This document shows, piece by piece, positions 1 through 7,139 of a stretch of DNA of 17,116 bases. A model generated the notes under the pieces. It did not search any database, was not told where the DNA came from, and saw only the letters and a program-made list of their open reading frames with translations. A program made the position numbers and the translations under genes. The stretch covers positions 1 to 17,116 of the forward strand of contig CAMOIK010000019.1 of NCBI GenBank assembly GCA_946615875.1. Direction: 5' to 3'. The first letter of the stretch is position 1, and the number at the start of each line of letters is the position of its first letter. Source of the DNA: an uncultured Verrucomicrobiota bacterium. GTDB taxonomy: Bacteria > Verrucomicrobiota > Kiritimatiellia > RFP12 > UBA1067.

Positions 1-2600
1 AGACCGAAGGCAACGCGAACATGCGCGAGCTGCTGGGCGGCAAGGGCGCGAACCTGGCGGAGATGGCCGGTCTCGGCCTCCCCGTGCCGCAGGGCTTCAC
101 TATCTCCACCGAGGCCTGCACGCGCTACTACGACGACGGCAAGGTCATCGGCGAGGATATCATGGCGCAGGTCATGGAATATATCGACAAGCTGGAAAAG
201 TCGGCCGGCAAGAAGTTCGGCGACGCGAAGAACCCGCTGCTCGTTTCCGTGCGTTCCGGCGCACGCGCCTCCATGCCAGGCATGATGGACACCATCCTCA
301 ACCTCGGCCTGAACGAGACCGTCGTCGAGTCGCTGGCCGCGCAGACCAAGAACCCGCGCTGGGCTTGGGACTGCTACCGTCGCTTCATCCAGATGTTCTC
401 GGACGTAGTGATGGAAGTCGGCAAGAAGTATTTCGAGAAGCTGATAGACGAGATGAAGGCGAAGAAAGGCGTGAAGCTCGACGTTGAGCTCACCGCCGAC
501 GACCTCAAGGAACTCGCTACGCAGTTCAAGGCCGAATACAAGTCCAAAATCGGCAAGGACTTCCCGACCGACGCCAAGGAACAGCTCTTCGAGGCGATAA
601 AAGCGGTCTTCCGCTCCTGGGACAACCCGCGAGCCAACGTCTATCGCCGCGACAACGACATACCGTATTCGTGGGGCACGGCCGTGAACGTGCAAATGAT
701 GGCGTTCGGCAACCTCAACGACGAATCCGGCACGGGCGTCGCGTTCACGCGCGACCCGGCGACCGGAGAAAAGAAGCTCATGGGTGAGTTCCTCATGAAC
801 GCGCAGGGCGAAGACGTCGTCGCGGGCGTGCGCACCCCGATGCCCATCGCCAAGATGGCCGAGGTCATGCCTGACGTATTCAAGCAGTTCCAGAAGATCT
901 GCGCGACGCTCGAGAGCCACTACCGCGACATGCAAGACATGGAGTTCACCATAGAGAACAAGAAGCTATTCATGCTCCAGACCCGCAACGGCAAGCGCAC
1001 CGCCAGGGCCGCCCTCAAGATCGCCTGCGACCTGGTGGACGAGGGGATGCGCACCGAAGAGGAAGCCGTCCTGATGATCGACCCGCGCAACCTCGACACT
1101 CTACTCCATCCGCAGTTCGACACCGTCGCGCTGAAGAAGGCCAAGCCTATCGGCCGCGGTCTCGCAGCCAGCCCGGGCGCGGCGTGCGGACGCATCGTCT
1201 TCTCCGCCGAGGACGCCAAGACGTGGAAAGAGCGCGGTGAAAAAGTCGTGCTCGTGCGCCTCGAGACCAGCCCCGAGGACATCGAGGGCATGAAGGCCGC
1301 CGAAGGCATCCTCACCGTGCGCGGCGGCATGACTTCACACGCGGCGGTCGTCGCTCGCGGCATGGGCGAATGCTGCGTCTCCGGCTGCCAGGAAATCACG
1401 ATGGACGAAGAGAACAAGAAGTTCTCGCTCGGCGGCAAGATGTTCCACGAGGGCGACTGGCTTTCCATCGACGGCGGAACAGGCAACATCTACGACGGCG
1501 TCGTGCCGACGGTCGATGCCACCATCGCCGGTGAATTCGGCCGCATCATGATGTGGGCCGACAAGTTCCGCCGCCTGAAAGTCCGCACCAACGCCGACAC
1601 GCCGCGCGACGCGAAGAAGGCCCGCGAGCTCGGCGCAGAGGGCATCGGCCTGTGCCGCACGGAGCACATGTTCTTCTCGCAGAGCCGCATCCTTTCCTTC
1701 CGCCAGATGATCTGCGCCGACACCATCGAAGAGCGCGAGATCGCCCTGACAAAGATCCTCCCTTACCAGCAGGACGACTTCGAGCAGCTCTTCGAGGCGC
1801 TTGACGGCCAGCCCGTCACCATCCGCTTCCTCGATCCGCCGCTCCACGAGTTCGTGCCGCACACCGAGGACGAGATCGCCCTGCTCGCCAAAGAGACCCA
1901 CAAGCCGATCTCCCGCATCAAGGAGATAATCGACTCGCTCCACGAGTTCAACCCGATGATGGGCCACCGCGGGTGCCGCCTCACCGTCACCTACCCCGAA
2001 ATAGCCGTCATGCAGACAAAGGCGATCATCCGCGCCGCGATCAACGTCCAGCGCAGACACAAAGGCTGGACGGTGAAACCGGAGATCATGATTCCTCTCA
2101 CCGGCGACGTGAAGGAGTTCAAGTTCGTCAAGGACATCGTGGTGCGCGTGGCCAACGAGGAAATCCAGGCGGCCGCCATCAAGCTCAACTACGAGGTCGG
2201 CACGATGATCGAGATCCCGCGCGCCGCGCTGACCGCAGGCGAGATCGCGGAGGAGGCCGAGTTCTTCTGCTTCGGCACCAACGACCTCACGCAGATGACG
2301 TTCGGCTTCAGCCGCGACGACGCCGGGAAGTTCCTCGGCGACTACTACGACCACAAGATCTACGAGAACGACCCGTTCGCGAAGCTCGACCAGGTCGGCG
2401 TCGGAAAGCTGATGAAGATGGCGGTGACGGACGGCAAGGCCACTCGCCCGAAGCTGCATTGCGGCATCTGCGGCGAGCACGGCGGCGATCCGTCGTCCGT
2501 CGAGTTCTGCCACAAGATCGGCCTGAACTACGTGAGTTGCTCGCCCTACCGCGTGCCGATCGCGCGCCTCGCCGCGGCCCAAGCCGCCCTCAAGAAATAG
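1..2600 (+). CDS. ppdK: Pyruvate phosphate dikinase (5' end outside window)
   Basis: The enzyme interconverts pyruvate, ATP and phosphate with PEP, AMP and PPi in the cytoplasm, usually serving PPi-linked glycolysis or gluconeogenesis in anaerobes. The reading frame is open to the left edge; it already encodes TEGNAN before the first Met at 21, a segment normally inside PPDK, so the true start lies upstream and 15 or so residues are missing. Numbered from Met 21, there is an N-terminal ATP-grasp-like nucleotide domain (about 1-350), a swivelling phosphohistidine domain with GGMTSHAAVVARG and catalytic His 440, and a C-terminal PEP/pyruvate TIM barrel (about 500-855) with CGICGEHGG, where Cys 817 is the expected acid/base. 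The Thr two residues before the His is the site regulated by PPDK regulatory proteins in plants; whether that applies here is unknown. At 859 visible residues it is full family length apart from the N-terminus. A strong terminator follows. Family assignment is very secure. Confidence 0.97.
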   Translation, partial: TEGNANMRELLGGKGANLAEMAGLGLPVPQGFTISTEACTRYYDDGKVIGEDIMAQVMEYIDKLEKSAGKKFGDAKNPLLVSVRSGARASMPGMMDTILNLGLNETVVESLAAQTKNPRWAWDCYRRFIQMFSDVVMEVGKKYFEKLIDEMKAKKGVKLDVELTADDLKELATQFKAEYKSKIGKDFPTDAKEQLFEAIKAVFRSWDNPRANVYRRDNDIPYSWGTAVNVQMMAFGNLNDESGTGVAFTRDPATGEKKLMGEFLMNAQGEDVVAGVRTPMPIAKMAEVMPDVFKQFQKICATLESHYRDMQDMEFTIENKKLFMLQTRNGKRTARAALKIACDLVDEGMRTEEEAVLMIDPRNLDTLLHPQFDTVALKKAKPIGRGLAASPGAACGRIVFSAEDAKTWKERGEKVVLVRLETSPEDIEGMKAAEGILTVRGGMTSHAAVVARGMGECCVSGCQEITMDEENKKFSLGGKMFHEGDWLSIDGGTGNIYDGVVPTVDATIAGEFGRIMMWADKFRRLKVRTNADTPRDAKKARELGAEGIGLCRTEHMFFSQSRILSFRQMICADTIEEREIALTKILPYQQDDFEQLFEALDGQPVTIRFLDPPLHEFVPHTEDEIALLAKETHKPISRIKEIIDSLHEFNPMMGHRGCRLTVTYPEIAVMQTKAIIRAAINVQRRHKGWTVKPEIMIPLTGDVKEFKFVKDIVVRVANEEIQAAAIKLNYEVGTMIEIPRAALTAGEIAEEAEFFCFGTNDLTQMTFGFSRDDAGKFLGDYYDHKIYENDPFAKLDQVGVGKLMKMAVTDGKATRPKLHCGICGEHGGDPSSVEFCHKIGLNYVSCSPYRVPIARLAAAQAALKK

Positions 2601-2624
2601 CAGGCGAAGTCCGCACCAGGACCG

Positions 2625-2663
2625 AAGAAAGGAGGGGCGCGCAATCGCGCCCCTCCTTTCTTT
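2625..2663 (+). terminator. Hairpin terminator after ppdK
   Basis: A perfect 15-bp inverted repeat (arms 2627-2641 and 2646-2660, loop CAAT) extends by two further A-T pairs and is followed by a short T-rich stretch (TTTC). It begins about 25 bases after the ppdK stop. The short T-tract makes it imperfect as a classical intrinsic terminator, but stem length and position are convincing. An outer pair of 9-bp complementary arms (2600-2608 with 2662-2670) could extend the structure, although it would use up the T-tract. Confidence 0.85.
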
Positions 2664-2710
2664 CGCCTGCACGGCGCGGTTTCGGCGGAGCAGTCAGCAC
2701 GAAACGCGGA

Positions 2711-2735
2711 AATATGATATAATATGCGGCAAAGG
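2711..2735 (+). promoter_or_regulatory. Extended -10 promoter of pyrE
   Basis: A perfect extended -10 element, TGATATAAT, lies at 2715-2723 (TATAAT at 2718-2723). It is followed by ATGCGGCAA (2724-2732) and a Shine-Dalgarno-like AAAGGAAG (2731-2738) just before the pyrE ATG at 2747. No good -35 box is visible, which fits extended -10 promoters. The predicted start of transcription near 2730 would give a very short leader. The same sequence, including the part after the -10 box, occurs in front of rpiB-glyA. Confidence 0.75.
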
Positions 2736-2746
2736 AAGAAACTGCG

Positions 2747-3355
2747 ATGACACAAGAAGAAGTGCTCGAGGCATTTAGGAGGACTGGTGCACTGCTCGAA
2801 GGACATTTCGAGTTGCGCTCCAAGCTGCATTCAGACCGCTATTTCCAGTGCGCCAACGTGCTGCGATACCCGCGCATCGCGGCGCGGCTGTGCGACGCGC
2901 TCGTCGAAAAGATGAACGCCAGCGGCGGCATCGGCCGCATCGACGGCGTAATATCGCCGGCGGTCGGCGGCATACTGGTGGGCCACGAGGTCGCCAGGGC
3001 GCTGGACACGAAATGCATCTTCGCCGAGAAAGTGCAGGGAGACGGAGTGGACGCCACCGGCAAACCAAACACCGTCCTCGCCATGCGCCGCTTCTCGATC
3101 GCGCCCGGCGAACGCCTGGTGGTCGCGGAAGACGTGGTGACCAAAGGCGGACGCGTGCAGGAGACAATCGACCTCGTGAAAGCGGCCGGCGCCGAAGTGG
3201 CCGCCGTCGCCCTGCTGGTCGACCGCAGCGCCGGCAAGGTCACGTTCGGAGAAATCCCAATGTTCTCACTGATGCAGATGACGCCGCAGACCTGGACCGC
3301 CGCAGAATGCCCGCTCTGCAAGGCCGGAGGCCGGCCAGTCCATCCCGGCTCGTAA
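2747..3355 (+). CDS. pyrE: Orotate phosphoribosyltransferase
   Basis: It transfers phosphoribosyl from PRPP to orotate to make OMP in de novo pyrimidine synthesis, in the cytoplasm. The 202-residue length is normal. The N-terminal motif LEGHFELRSKLHSDRYFQ corresponds to the orotate/PRPP contact region; the usual LxSGxHS has Lys in place of Gly here. The PRPP-binding signature LVVAEDVVTKGGRVQET starts at residue 124, with the Glu-Asp pair at 128-129 and the TKGG loop after it. The C-terminus carries a CPLC pair followed by KAG and HPGS, a feature of one OPRT subgroup. The ATG at 2747 is preceded by AAAGGAAG, and the promoter lies immediately upstream. The gene appears monocistronic. It runs head-on into the end of a minus-strand gene 19 bp away, and a short GC hairpin (3322-3336) within the pyrE 3' end is the only termination-like structure there. 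Confidence 0.95.
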   Translation: MTQEEVLEAFRRTGALLEGHFELRSKLHSDRYFQCANVLRYPRIAARLCDALVEKMNASGGIGRIDGVISPAVGGILVGHEVARALDTKCIFAEKVQGDGVDATGKPNTVLAMRRFSIAPGERLVVAEDVVTKGGRVQETIDLVKAAGAEVAAVALLVDRSAGKVTFGEIPMFSLMQMTPQTWTAAECPLCKAGGRPVHPGS

Positions 3356-3374
3356 CAGACGCCGCGCCTCGCCG

Positions 3375-3866
3375 CTAGTCGCCTATCTCCAACATCTCCT
3401 CCCGCGAGAACACCGAAGGGGTGTTGGCGGCGGCGGAACAAGGCGCGAGCTTATCCGGCGGCGGCGCAGCGAGCGAACGCGGCAGCGGCGTGACGTCGTA
3501 TGGCGCGTCCCCCATCGGCGCCACGCCGAGACGCTCGCCGACGACGGCGACGCCGACGCATTCCTCTGGGACGGCAGAGAGAGAGAGATCCGCCCGCAGG
3601 GCGCTTATGCCCTCGTGCGCAGTCTTTATCGCGGAACGAGCGGCTTTGACCGCCGCGTCGGCCTGTTCGTCGGTGAGCGCGATCAGCGAACACAACGAGC
3701 GGCGCGGCGCGCGCACGGCAGCGCCATCCGCCTGGGATTTGAACGAAAGCGACGCATAGGGGAACACGAGCGCGACGCCAAGCGGCGCGAGCATCACGAG
3801 GACGAGAGCGTATATCTCGTTCCTGAGCGGGCGCTTCGGCCTGTATGCCGGCCGCTCGCGCGTCAT
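3375..3866 (-). CDS. Unrecognised single-pass membrane protein, last gene of the ExbB/ExbD-like operon
   Basis: I do not recognise this 163-residue protein. It has a short basic N-terminus (RPKRPLR), one hydrophobic segment at about residues 18-41 (IYALVLVMLAPLGVALVF), and then a soluble, probably periplasmic part with an Ala-rich region likely to be helical (about 70-95). A Pro-rich stretch (PLPRSLAAPPP) lies near the C-terminus. The topology resembles ExbD, TolR or TonB, but I see neither the TM aspartate of ExbD nor a TonB SxxxH anchor. The start is ATG at 3866; it overlaps the ExbD-like stop as ATGA and has GGAGGAAGAGGA upstream, so translation is probably coupled. An in-frame upstream extension to 4280 reads out of frame through the neighbour and has shadow composition (Arg/Ala/Gly), so I excluded it. 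A role as partner of the ExbB/ExbD-like pair is inference from position only. Confidence 0.8.
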   Translation of the reverse strand: MTRERPAYRPKRPLRNEIYALVLVMLAPLGVALVFPYASLSFKSQADGAAVRAPRRSLCSLIALTDEQADAAVKAARSAIKTAHEGISALRADLSLSAVPEECVGVAVVGERLGVAPMGDAPYDVTPLPRSLAAPPPDKLAPCSAAANTPSVFSREEMLEIGD

Positions 3867-4348
3867 TCCTCTTCCTCCGCGCCACGCCTTTCGGCGAACA
3901 ATATCTTCTCGATGCCGCCGTTGCGCGCGGCTGCGGCCAGGCGCATTATTTCGTCTGCGGATACGCGGCTGTCGGCGAGGACGAGAAGCGTGCGCTCCTT
4001 GAGCTTGCCGGCGCGCTCGGAAAGCTGACTGCGGAAAGCGTCCATGGACTGTCCGTCGCCAAGGACAAACCGCGCATCGTCGAAGAACACGAGCGTCTCG
4101 CGGGCCATGGGCAGCATCAACGCGACGAGCGACGAACTCTCGCCTTCGCCGATGCCGGCGTCCGGGAGCTCGAACACGACGCCCTCGCGGATGGCCAGGG
4201 TGCCGCCCAGCAGATGCATCATGAGCAGGAGGACGAGGAACGTGACCCACGGCGCGGCGGCGACGAACGGGCGCAGCCATGCGATGTCATGGTGCGCGGA
4301 GAGCGCCGCGTCCCGCGAACCCCAGCCCCAGTTCGCGGTCCGCGTCAC
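3863..4348 (-). CDS. ExbD/TolR-like biopolymer transport protein, divergent
   Basis: ExbD/TolR proteins form dimers that plug an ExbB/TolQ pentamer in the inner membrane and couple ion flow to work on the envelope. This 161-residue protein has the family topology: a cytoplasmic N-terminus (1-29), one TM segment (about 30-52, APWVTFLVLLLMMHLLGG), then a periplasmic domain beginning with the usual hydrophobic-Leu-Pro segment (VVFELPDAG, 57-65). It ends with a TolR-like fold: a TLLVLADSRVS strand, a helix, and GGIEKILFAE. Aligned to the ExbD segment PLIDVMLVLLIIFM, the essential Asp (D25 in E. coli) is Thr 36, and no acidic residue lies in the TM; His 45 is the only ionisable one. The start is GTG at 4348, overlapping the upstream stop as GTGA and preceded by a strong GGGGGAGGT. 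Family membership is fairly secure; whether it conducts ions is doubtful. Confidence 0.83.
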   Translation of the reverse strand: MTRTANWGWGSRDAALSAHHDIAWLRPFVAAAPWVTFLVLLLMMHLLGGTLAIREGVVFELPDAGIGEGESSSLVALMLPMARETLVFFDDARFVLGDGQSMDAFRSQLSERAGKLKERTLLVLADSRVSADEIMRLAAAARNGGIEKILFAERRGAEEEE

Positions 4349-4989
4349 TGGCGCACCTCCCCCGCCTTGGGCTGCGGCTGGCGAGCGGCGAGCTGCGCCT
4401 CCGCGCTGACATAGCCGACGATGCTGGTCGCGGCGGCCTCCAGCTCGACCACTATGCGATCCATGCGGATGCAGAGCGAACCGTGCATTACGGAGATCGG
4501 GATGGCGACGGCGAGGCCGAGGGCGGCCGGGACAAGCGCCTCCATAGACGCCGTCATCAGCGCCGCCTTGGTGACGATCACGTCAGAATTGACGAGCACG
4601 ACAGCCTTCATGAGACCGATCACGGCGCCGAGGAGTCCGAGGAGCGGCGCGACCTGGCCCATGATGGCGAGGGAGGCGAGGCGGCGGTTGAGTCTGCCGA
4701 CCTCGGCCCTGCCCTGCGCATCGACGGCCTCGCGCAGCGCCCTGGCGCCGCCGCCGCTGTGGCGGATGGCGGTGGCGACGACGTTGGCGACTGGCACGGC
4801 GGTATCCTCGCATATCGCCAGCGCCTCGTCGGTGTTGCCGCGCGAGAGCACGTTGACGACGCCCTTTATGAAGTCCTGCCAGTCGATCTGCGCCCTGCGC
4901 AGCTCCATCAGATGCTCGAAGAACAGGACGACCGCCGCCACAGCGAGCGCGAGCAGTATCCAGAAGACGCCTCCACCGGTGATTGTCAT
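4345..4989 (-). CDS. MotA/TolQ/ExbB-family inner-membrane protein
   Basis: This is a 214-residue member of the ExbB/TolQ/MotA proton channel family, which pairs with ExbD-type proteins. Three TM segments are visible: about 8-28 (VFWILLALAVAAVVLFFEHL), 105-131 (MGQVAPLLGLLGAVIGLMKAV) and 149-169 (MEALVPAALGLAVAIPISVM). A cytoplasmic domain lies between the first two. The LLGLLGxVIG and EALxxxxLGLAVAIP signatures are diagnostic. Aligned to E. coli ExbB, Glu 176 is kept as Glu 150, but Thr 148 is Ala 122 and Thr 181 is Ala 155; the spacing of 33 between the two Thr positions is identical, which supports the alignment. The start is ATG at 4989, overlapping the TPR gene stop as ATGA. The stop overlaps the ExbD-like start by 4 bases, so the three genes are translationally coupled. 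The substrate or task cannot be read from the sequence. Confidence 0.9.
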   Translation of the reverse strand: MTITGGGVFWILLALAVAAVVLFFEHLMELRRAQIDWQDFIKGVVNVLSRGNTDEALAICEDTAVPVANVVATAIRHSGGGARALREAVDAQGRAEVGRLNRRLASLAIMGQVAPLLGLLGAVIGLMKAVVLVNSDVIVTKAALMTASMEALVPAALGLAVAIPISVMHGSLCIRMDRIVVELEAAATSIVGYVSAEAQLAARQPQPKAGEVRQ

Positions 4990-7130
4990 AGGAATTTGCC
5001 TTTCGTCTGAATGCGGTCAAGCCGCTTTTCCGCCTCGTCGGCGGCGGGCACGTCCGACGCGATGACCAGTTCCAGGATGTGCATGGCCTGGAAATCCCTG
5101 CCTCTGCTTTCGTATTCGTCGGCGAGGCGGAAAGCGGCGCGGGCGAACGCGGCGCGGGCCTCGTCGTCAAAGGCCAACCCCTTCTGGCGGCCCTCGCGAT
5201 ACGCCAGCACAACGCCGGTGTAGTACTGGTCTATGGCCTCGTCCATGCGCTTGAGTTTTTCGAGGACGCGCCCCATCTTGAAAGAGACGGCGAGCCGCAG
5301 CCCAGGCGGCAGGGATTCGCCGAGGCGCAGCGCGCGGTAGGCGTCCAACGCCTCCCGGTATCTGGCGGCATTGTCGGCGCCCATGGCGAAGAGCGCGTCC
5401 GCCTTCAGGACTTCGGTCTTCAGCCGTTCCGACTGCTCCAGACCCTTCTCCATGAGTGCGCGTTCGAGCACCAGGACGGCCTCGTCGTAGCGGCCCAGCT
5501 CCATCAGCGCTTCGCCCTGGATAGCGAAAGCCCTCGCCTTCTCTGGCGAATTCGGGTAGCGGCCGACAAGGTGCGTGACGATCCGTATCGCCTGCCCGAA
5601 GTCGTTGGCGGCGAAAGCCGCCCTCGCCGCCCAGACGAGCGCGCCCGGCGCGCGAGGCGAATCCTGGGCCATGTCGGCGTAGGCGGAGAAGCGCGAGCCG
5701 CTCTCCTCCCAGCGGCGCGTGTTGAACGCGAGCTTGGCCAGCCAGAGGGTGGCTTCGGCGCGCGCGCCGGCGTCGCCCGTTCCGTCGGCGATGGCCTTGG
5801 CCTTGGCTTCCGCCTCCGCGTCGAGGCCCTGACCGTAGAGGCAGAGGGCCTGGAGGAAATTGGCGCGGTCGGCTTTGGAGGGGTCGCTTTCGGCGATGGA
5901 CTCGAATATCTTCTGCGCGTCTGCGAAGCGATAGTCCCTGTAGAGTTCGCGTCCCTGCGCCTCCAGCTCGCGGCGGCGCACCACTTCCTTCAGGCGGCCC
6001 GCCGCCGGAGACTGCGGGTATTTCTCCAGGACCGCGCGATACTTGGCCATGGCCTCGTCGCCCCGCTGGCTGTCGGAAAGGACGTCGCCCTGCTCCAGGA
6101 TCGCCATCGCCCTCTGGTCGTCGCCGGTGGCGGCATCCTCTGCGCGCGAGAAGGCCTCGAGCGCCTCCTCTGCGCGACCCAGGCGCAAAAGCGCCCATCC
6201 GCGCCCTTCCTGGACGCTGAAGACGTGCGCGGCGTCCGGCCAGATTTCCATCACGTCGCGGAATTCGTCTGCAGCCTGCTGCCAGGCCTCGCGGGAAAGG
6301 AACATGTCGGCCAGCGCGATGGCGGCGTCTCTGGCGCCTTCGGCGTCTGGCGAATCCTTGACGATGGCCCGTATGGTCTTCACTCCTTCGTCGAAGGAGT
6401 CCTTGGACTTGATGAGTAGTCTGCCCAGGCGGAGTCCCGCGAAGCGGCGGGTCTGCGCGTCCTGCGCCTTTTCCGCGGCCATGCGCAGCAGAGCGGCATC
6501 TGAGAGGTTGGCGGCAGCGACGGCGAAGGCGCGTCGCGCGACGTTCGTCGGCACGGCGATGTCGCGCCATATTTTCTCTGCGGCGGGCCTGTCGCCGGCC
6601 ATGGCGAAAATGGAAGCCGCCGTCATTCGGGAATCGACATCCGCCGTCTCGAAACCGCTCTCCTTGACGAGCGCGAGCGCGAGCTCCTTGTCGCCCATGT
6701 CGGCGGCGAGGCGTGCGCGGAGCCTGGCGGCGAGGCGACGGAAATCCTGCGTCTCGAAAGCGGCGTCCGCGAGCATGGAGGCGGCCTTCTTCTTCTCGCC
6801 GCACTCCGCCAGCGCGAGTGCGCGATAGTAGAGGCATTCGTCGCCGCCGTCCTTGTCGTCATCCCGCCATGAGTCCAGCGTTTCCAGAAGCTCGCGCCAC
6901 TTGCCCTCCCTCGCGAAACTCTCAAGCGTGACGCTCCTGACGTCGTCGCCGCTCTCGGCGGCGTGGGCCCTCGCCACGTCCCAAAGGCCGTCGCGCAACG
7001 CCTGGCGGGAAACGCCCGGCGCATCCGCCCACGCGGCGGCAGAAAGGAGGATGGCGGCCGCGGCGGCGAAAGCCCTCGCCTCGCCCGCCGGTGCGCCGCG
7101 AAGCGCCGCTCTGCGTTTCCCGTTGTTCAT
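4986..7130 (-). CDS. Secreted TPR-repeat protein upstream of ExbB/ExbD-like pair
   Basis: This 714-residue protein has a signal peptide (basic start, hydrophobic run 21-33, likely cleavage after AWA at 32-34 or ADA at 35-37) and is probably periplasmic. The rest is helical repeats. Clear TPR-like pairs occur at about 309-331 (GRGWALLRLGRAEEALEAFS), 345-372 (GDEAMAKYRAVLEKYPQSP), 537-560 (GEALMELGRYDEAVLVLERA), 616-640 (FKMGRVLEKLKRMDEAIDQY) and 664-690; more degenerate repeats fill 100-300. No enzyme motif is visible. TPR proteins commonly accompany TolQ/ExbB operons (CpoB in the Tol-Pal system is one example), but this one is far longer than CpoB, so I do not equate them. The gene begins 9 bp after era, and its ATGA stop overlaps the ExbB-like start. 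It probably acts as a scaffold for the complex (inference). Confidence 0.88.
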   Translation of the reverse strand: MNNGKRRAALRGAPAGEARAFAAAAAILLSAAAWADAPGVSRQALRDGLWDVARAHAAESGDDVRSVTLESFAREGKWRELLETLDSWRDDDKDGGDECLYYRALALAECGEKKKAASMLADAAFETQDFRRLAARLRARLAADMGDKELALALVKESGFETADVDSRMTAASIFAMAGDRPAAEKIWRDIAVPTNVARRAFAVAAANLSDAALLRMAAEKAQDAQTRRFAGLRLGRLLIKSKDSFDEGVKTIRAIVKDSPDAEGARDAAIALADMFLSREAWQQAADEFRDVMEIWPDAAHVFSVQEGRGWALLRLGRAEEALEAFSRAEDAATGDDQRAMAILEQGDVLSDSQRGDEAMAKYRAVLEKYPQSPAAGRLKEVVRRRELEAQGRELYRDYRFADAQKIFESIAESDPSKADRANFLQALCLYGQGLDAEAEAKAKAIADGTGDAGARAEATLWLAKLAFNTRRWEESGSRFSAYADMAQDSPRAPGALVWAARAAFAANDFGQAIRIVTHLVGRYPNSPEKARAFAIQGEALMELGRYDEAVLVLERALMEKGLEQSERLKTEVLKADALFAMGADNAARYREALDAYRALRLGESLPPGLRLAVSFKMGRVLEKLKRMDEAIDQYYTGVVLAYREGRQKGLAFDDEARAAFARAAFRLADEYESRGRDFQAMHILELVIASDVPAADEAEKRLDRIQTKGKFL

Positions 7131-7139
7131 TGCGCCACT

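Noticed and set aside
1335..2672. 445-codon open frame on the minus strand opposite ppdK
   Set aside because: It lies antisense to a well-conserved PPDK domain, has shadow composition rich in Val, Leu, Asp and Arg, and shows no motif. Long antisense frames are expected with GC-rich codon usage.
3322..3336. GC hairpin at the pyrE 3' end as a bidirectional terminator
   Set aside because: It has only a 6-bp stem with a three-base loop and no T-tract in either direction, so I do not call it a terminator.
3867..4280. N-terminal extension of the last operon protein to 301 residues
   Set aside because: The extension overlaps the ExbD-like gene out of frame and is Arg/Ala-rich shadow sequence. The ATG at 3866 has a strong ribosome binding site and a typical ATGA overlap.
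4986..7130. TPR protein as CpoB of the Tol-Pal system
   Set aside because: It is about three times too long, lacks a recognisable CpoB coiled-coil start, and no tolA, tolB or pal gene is present.
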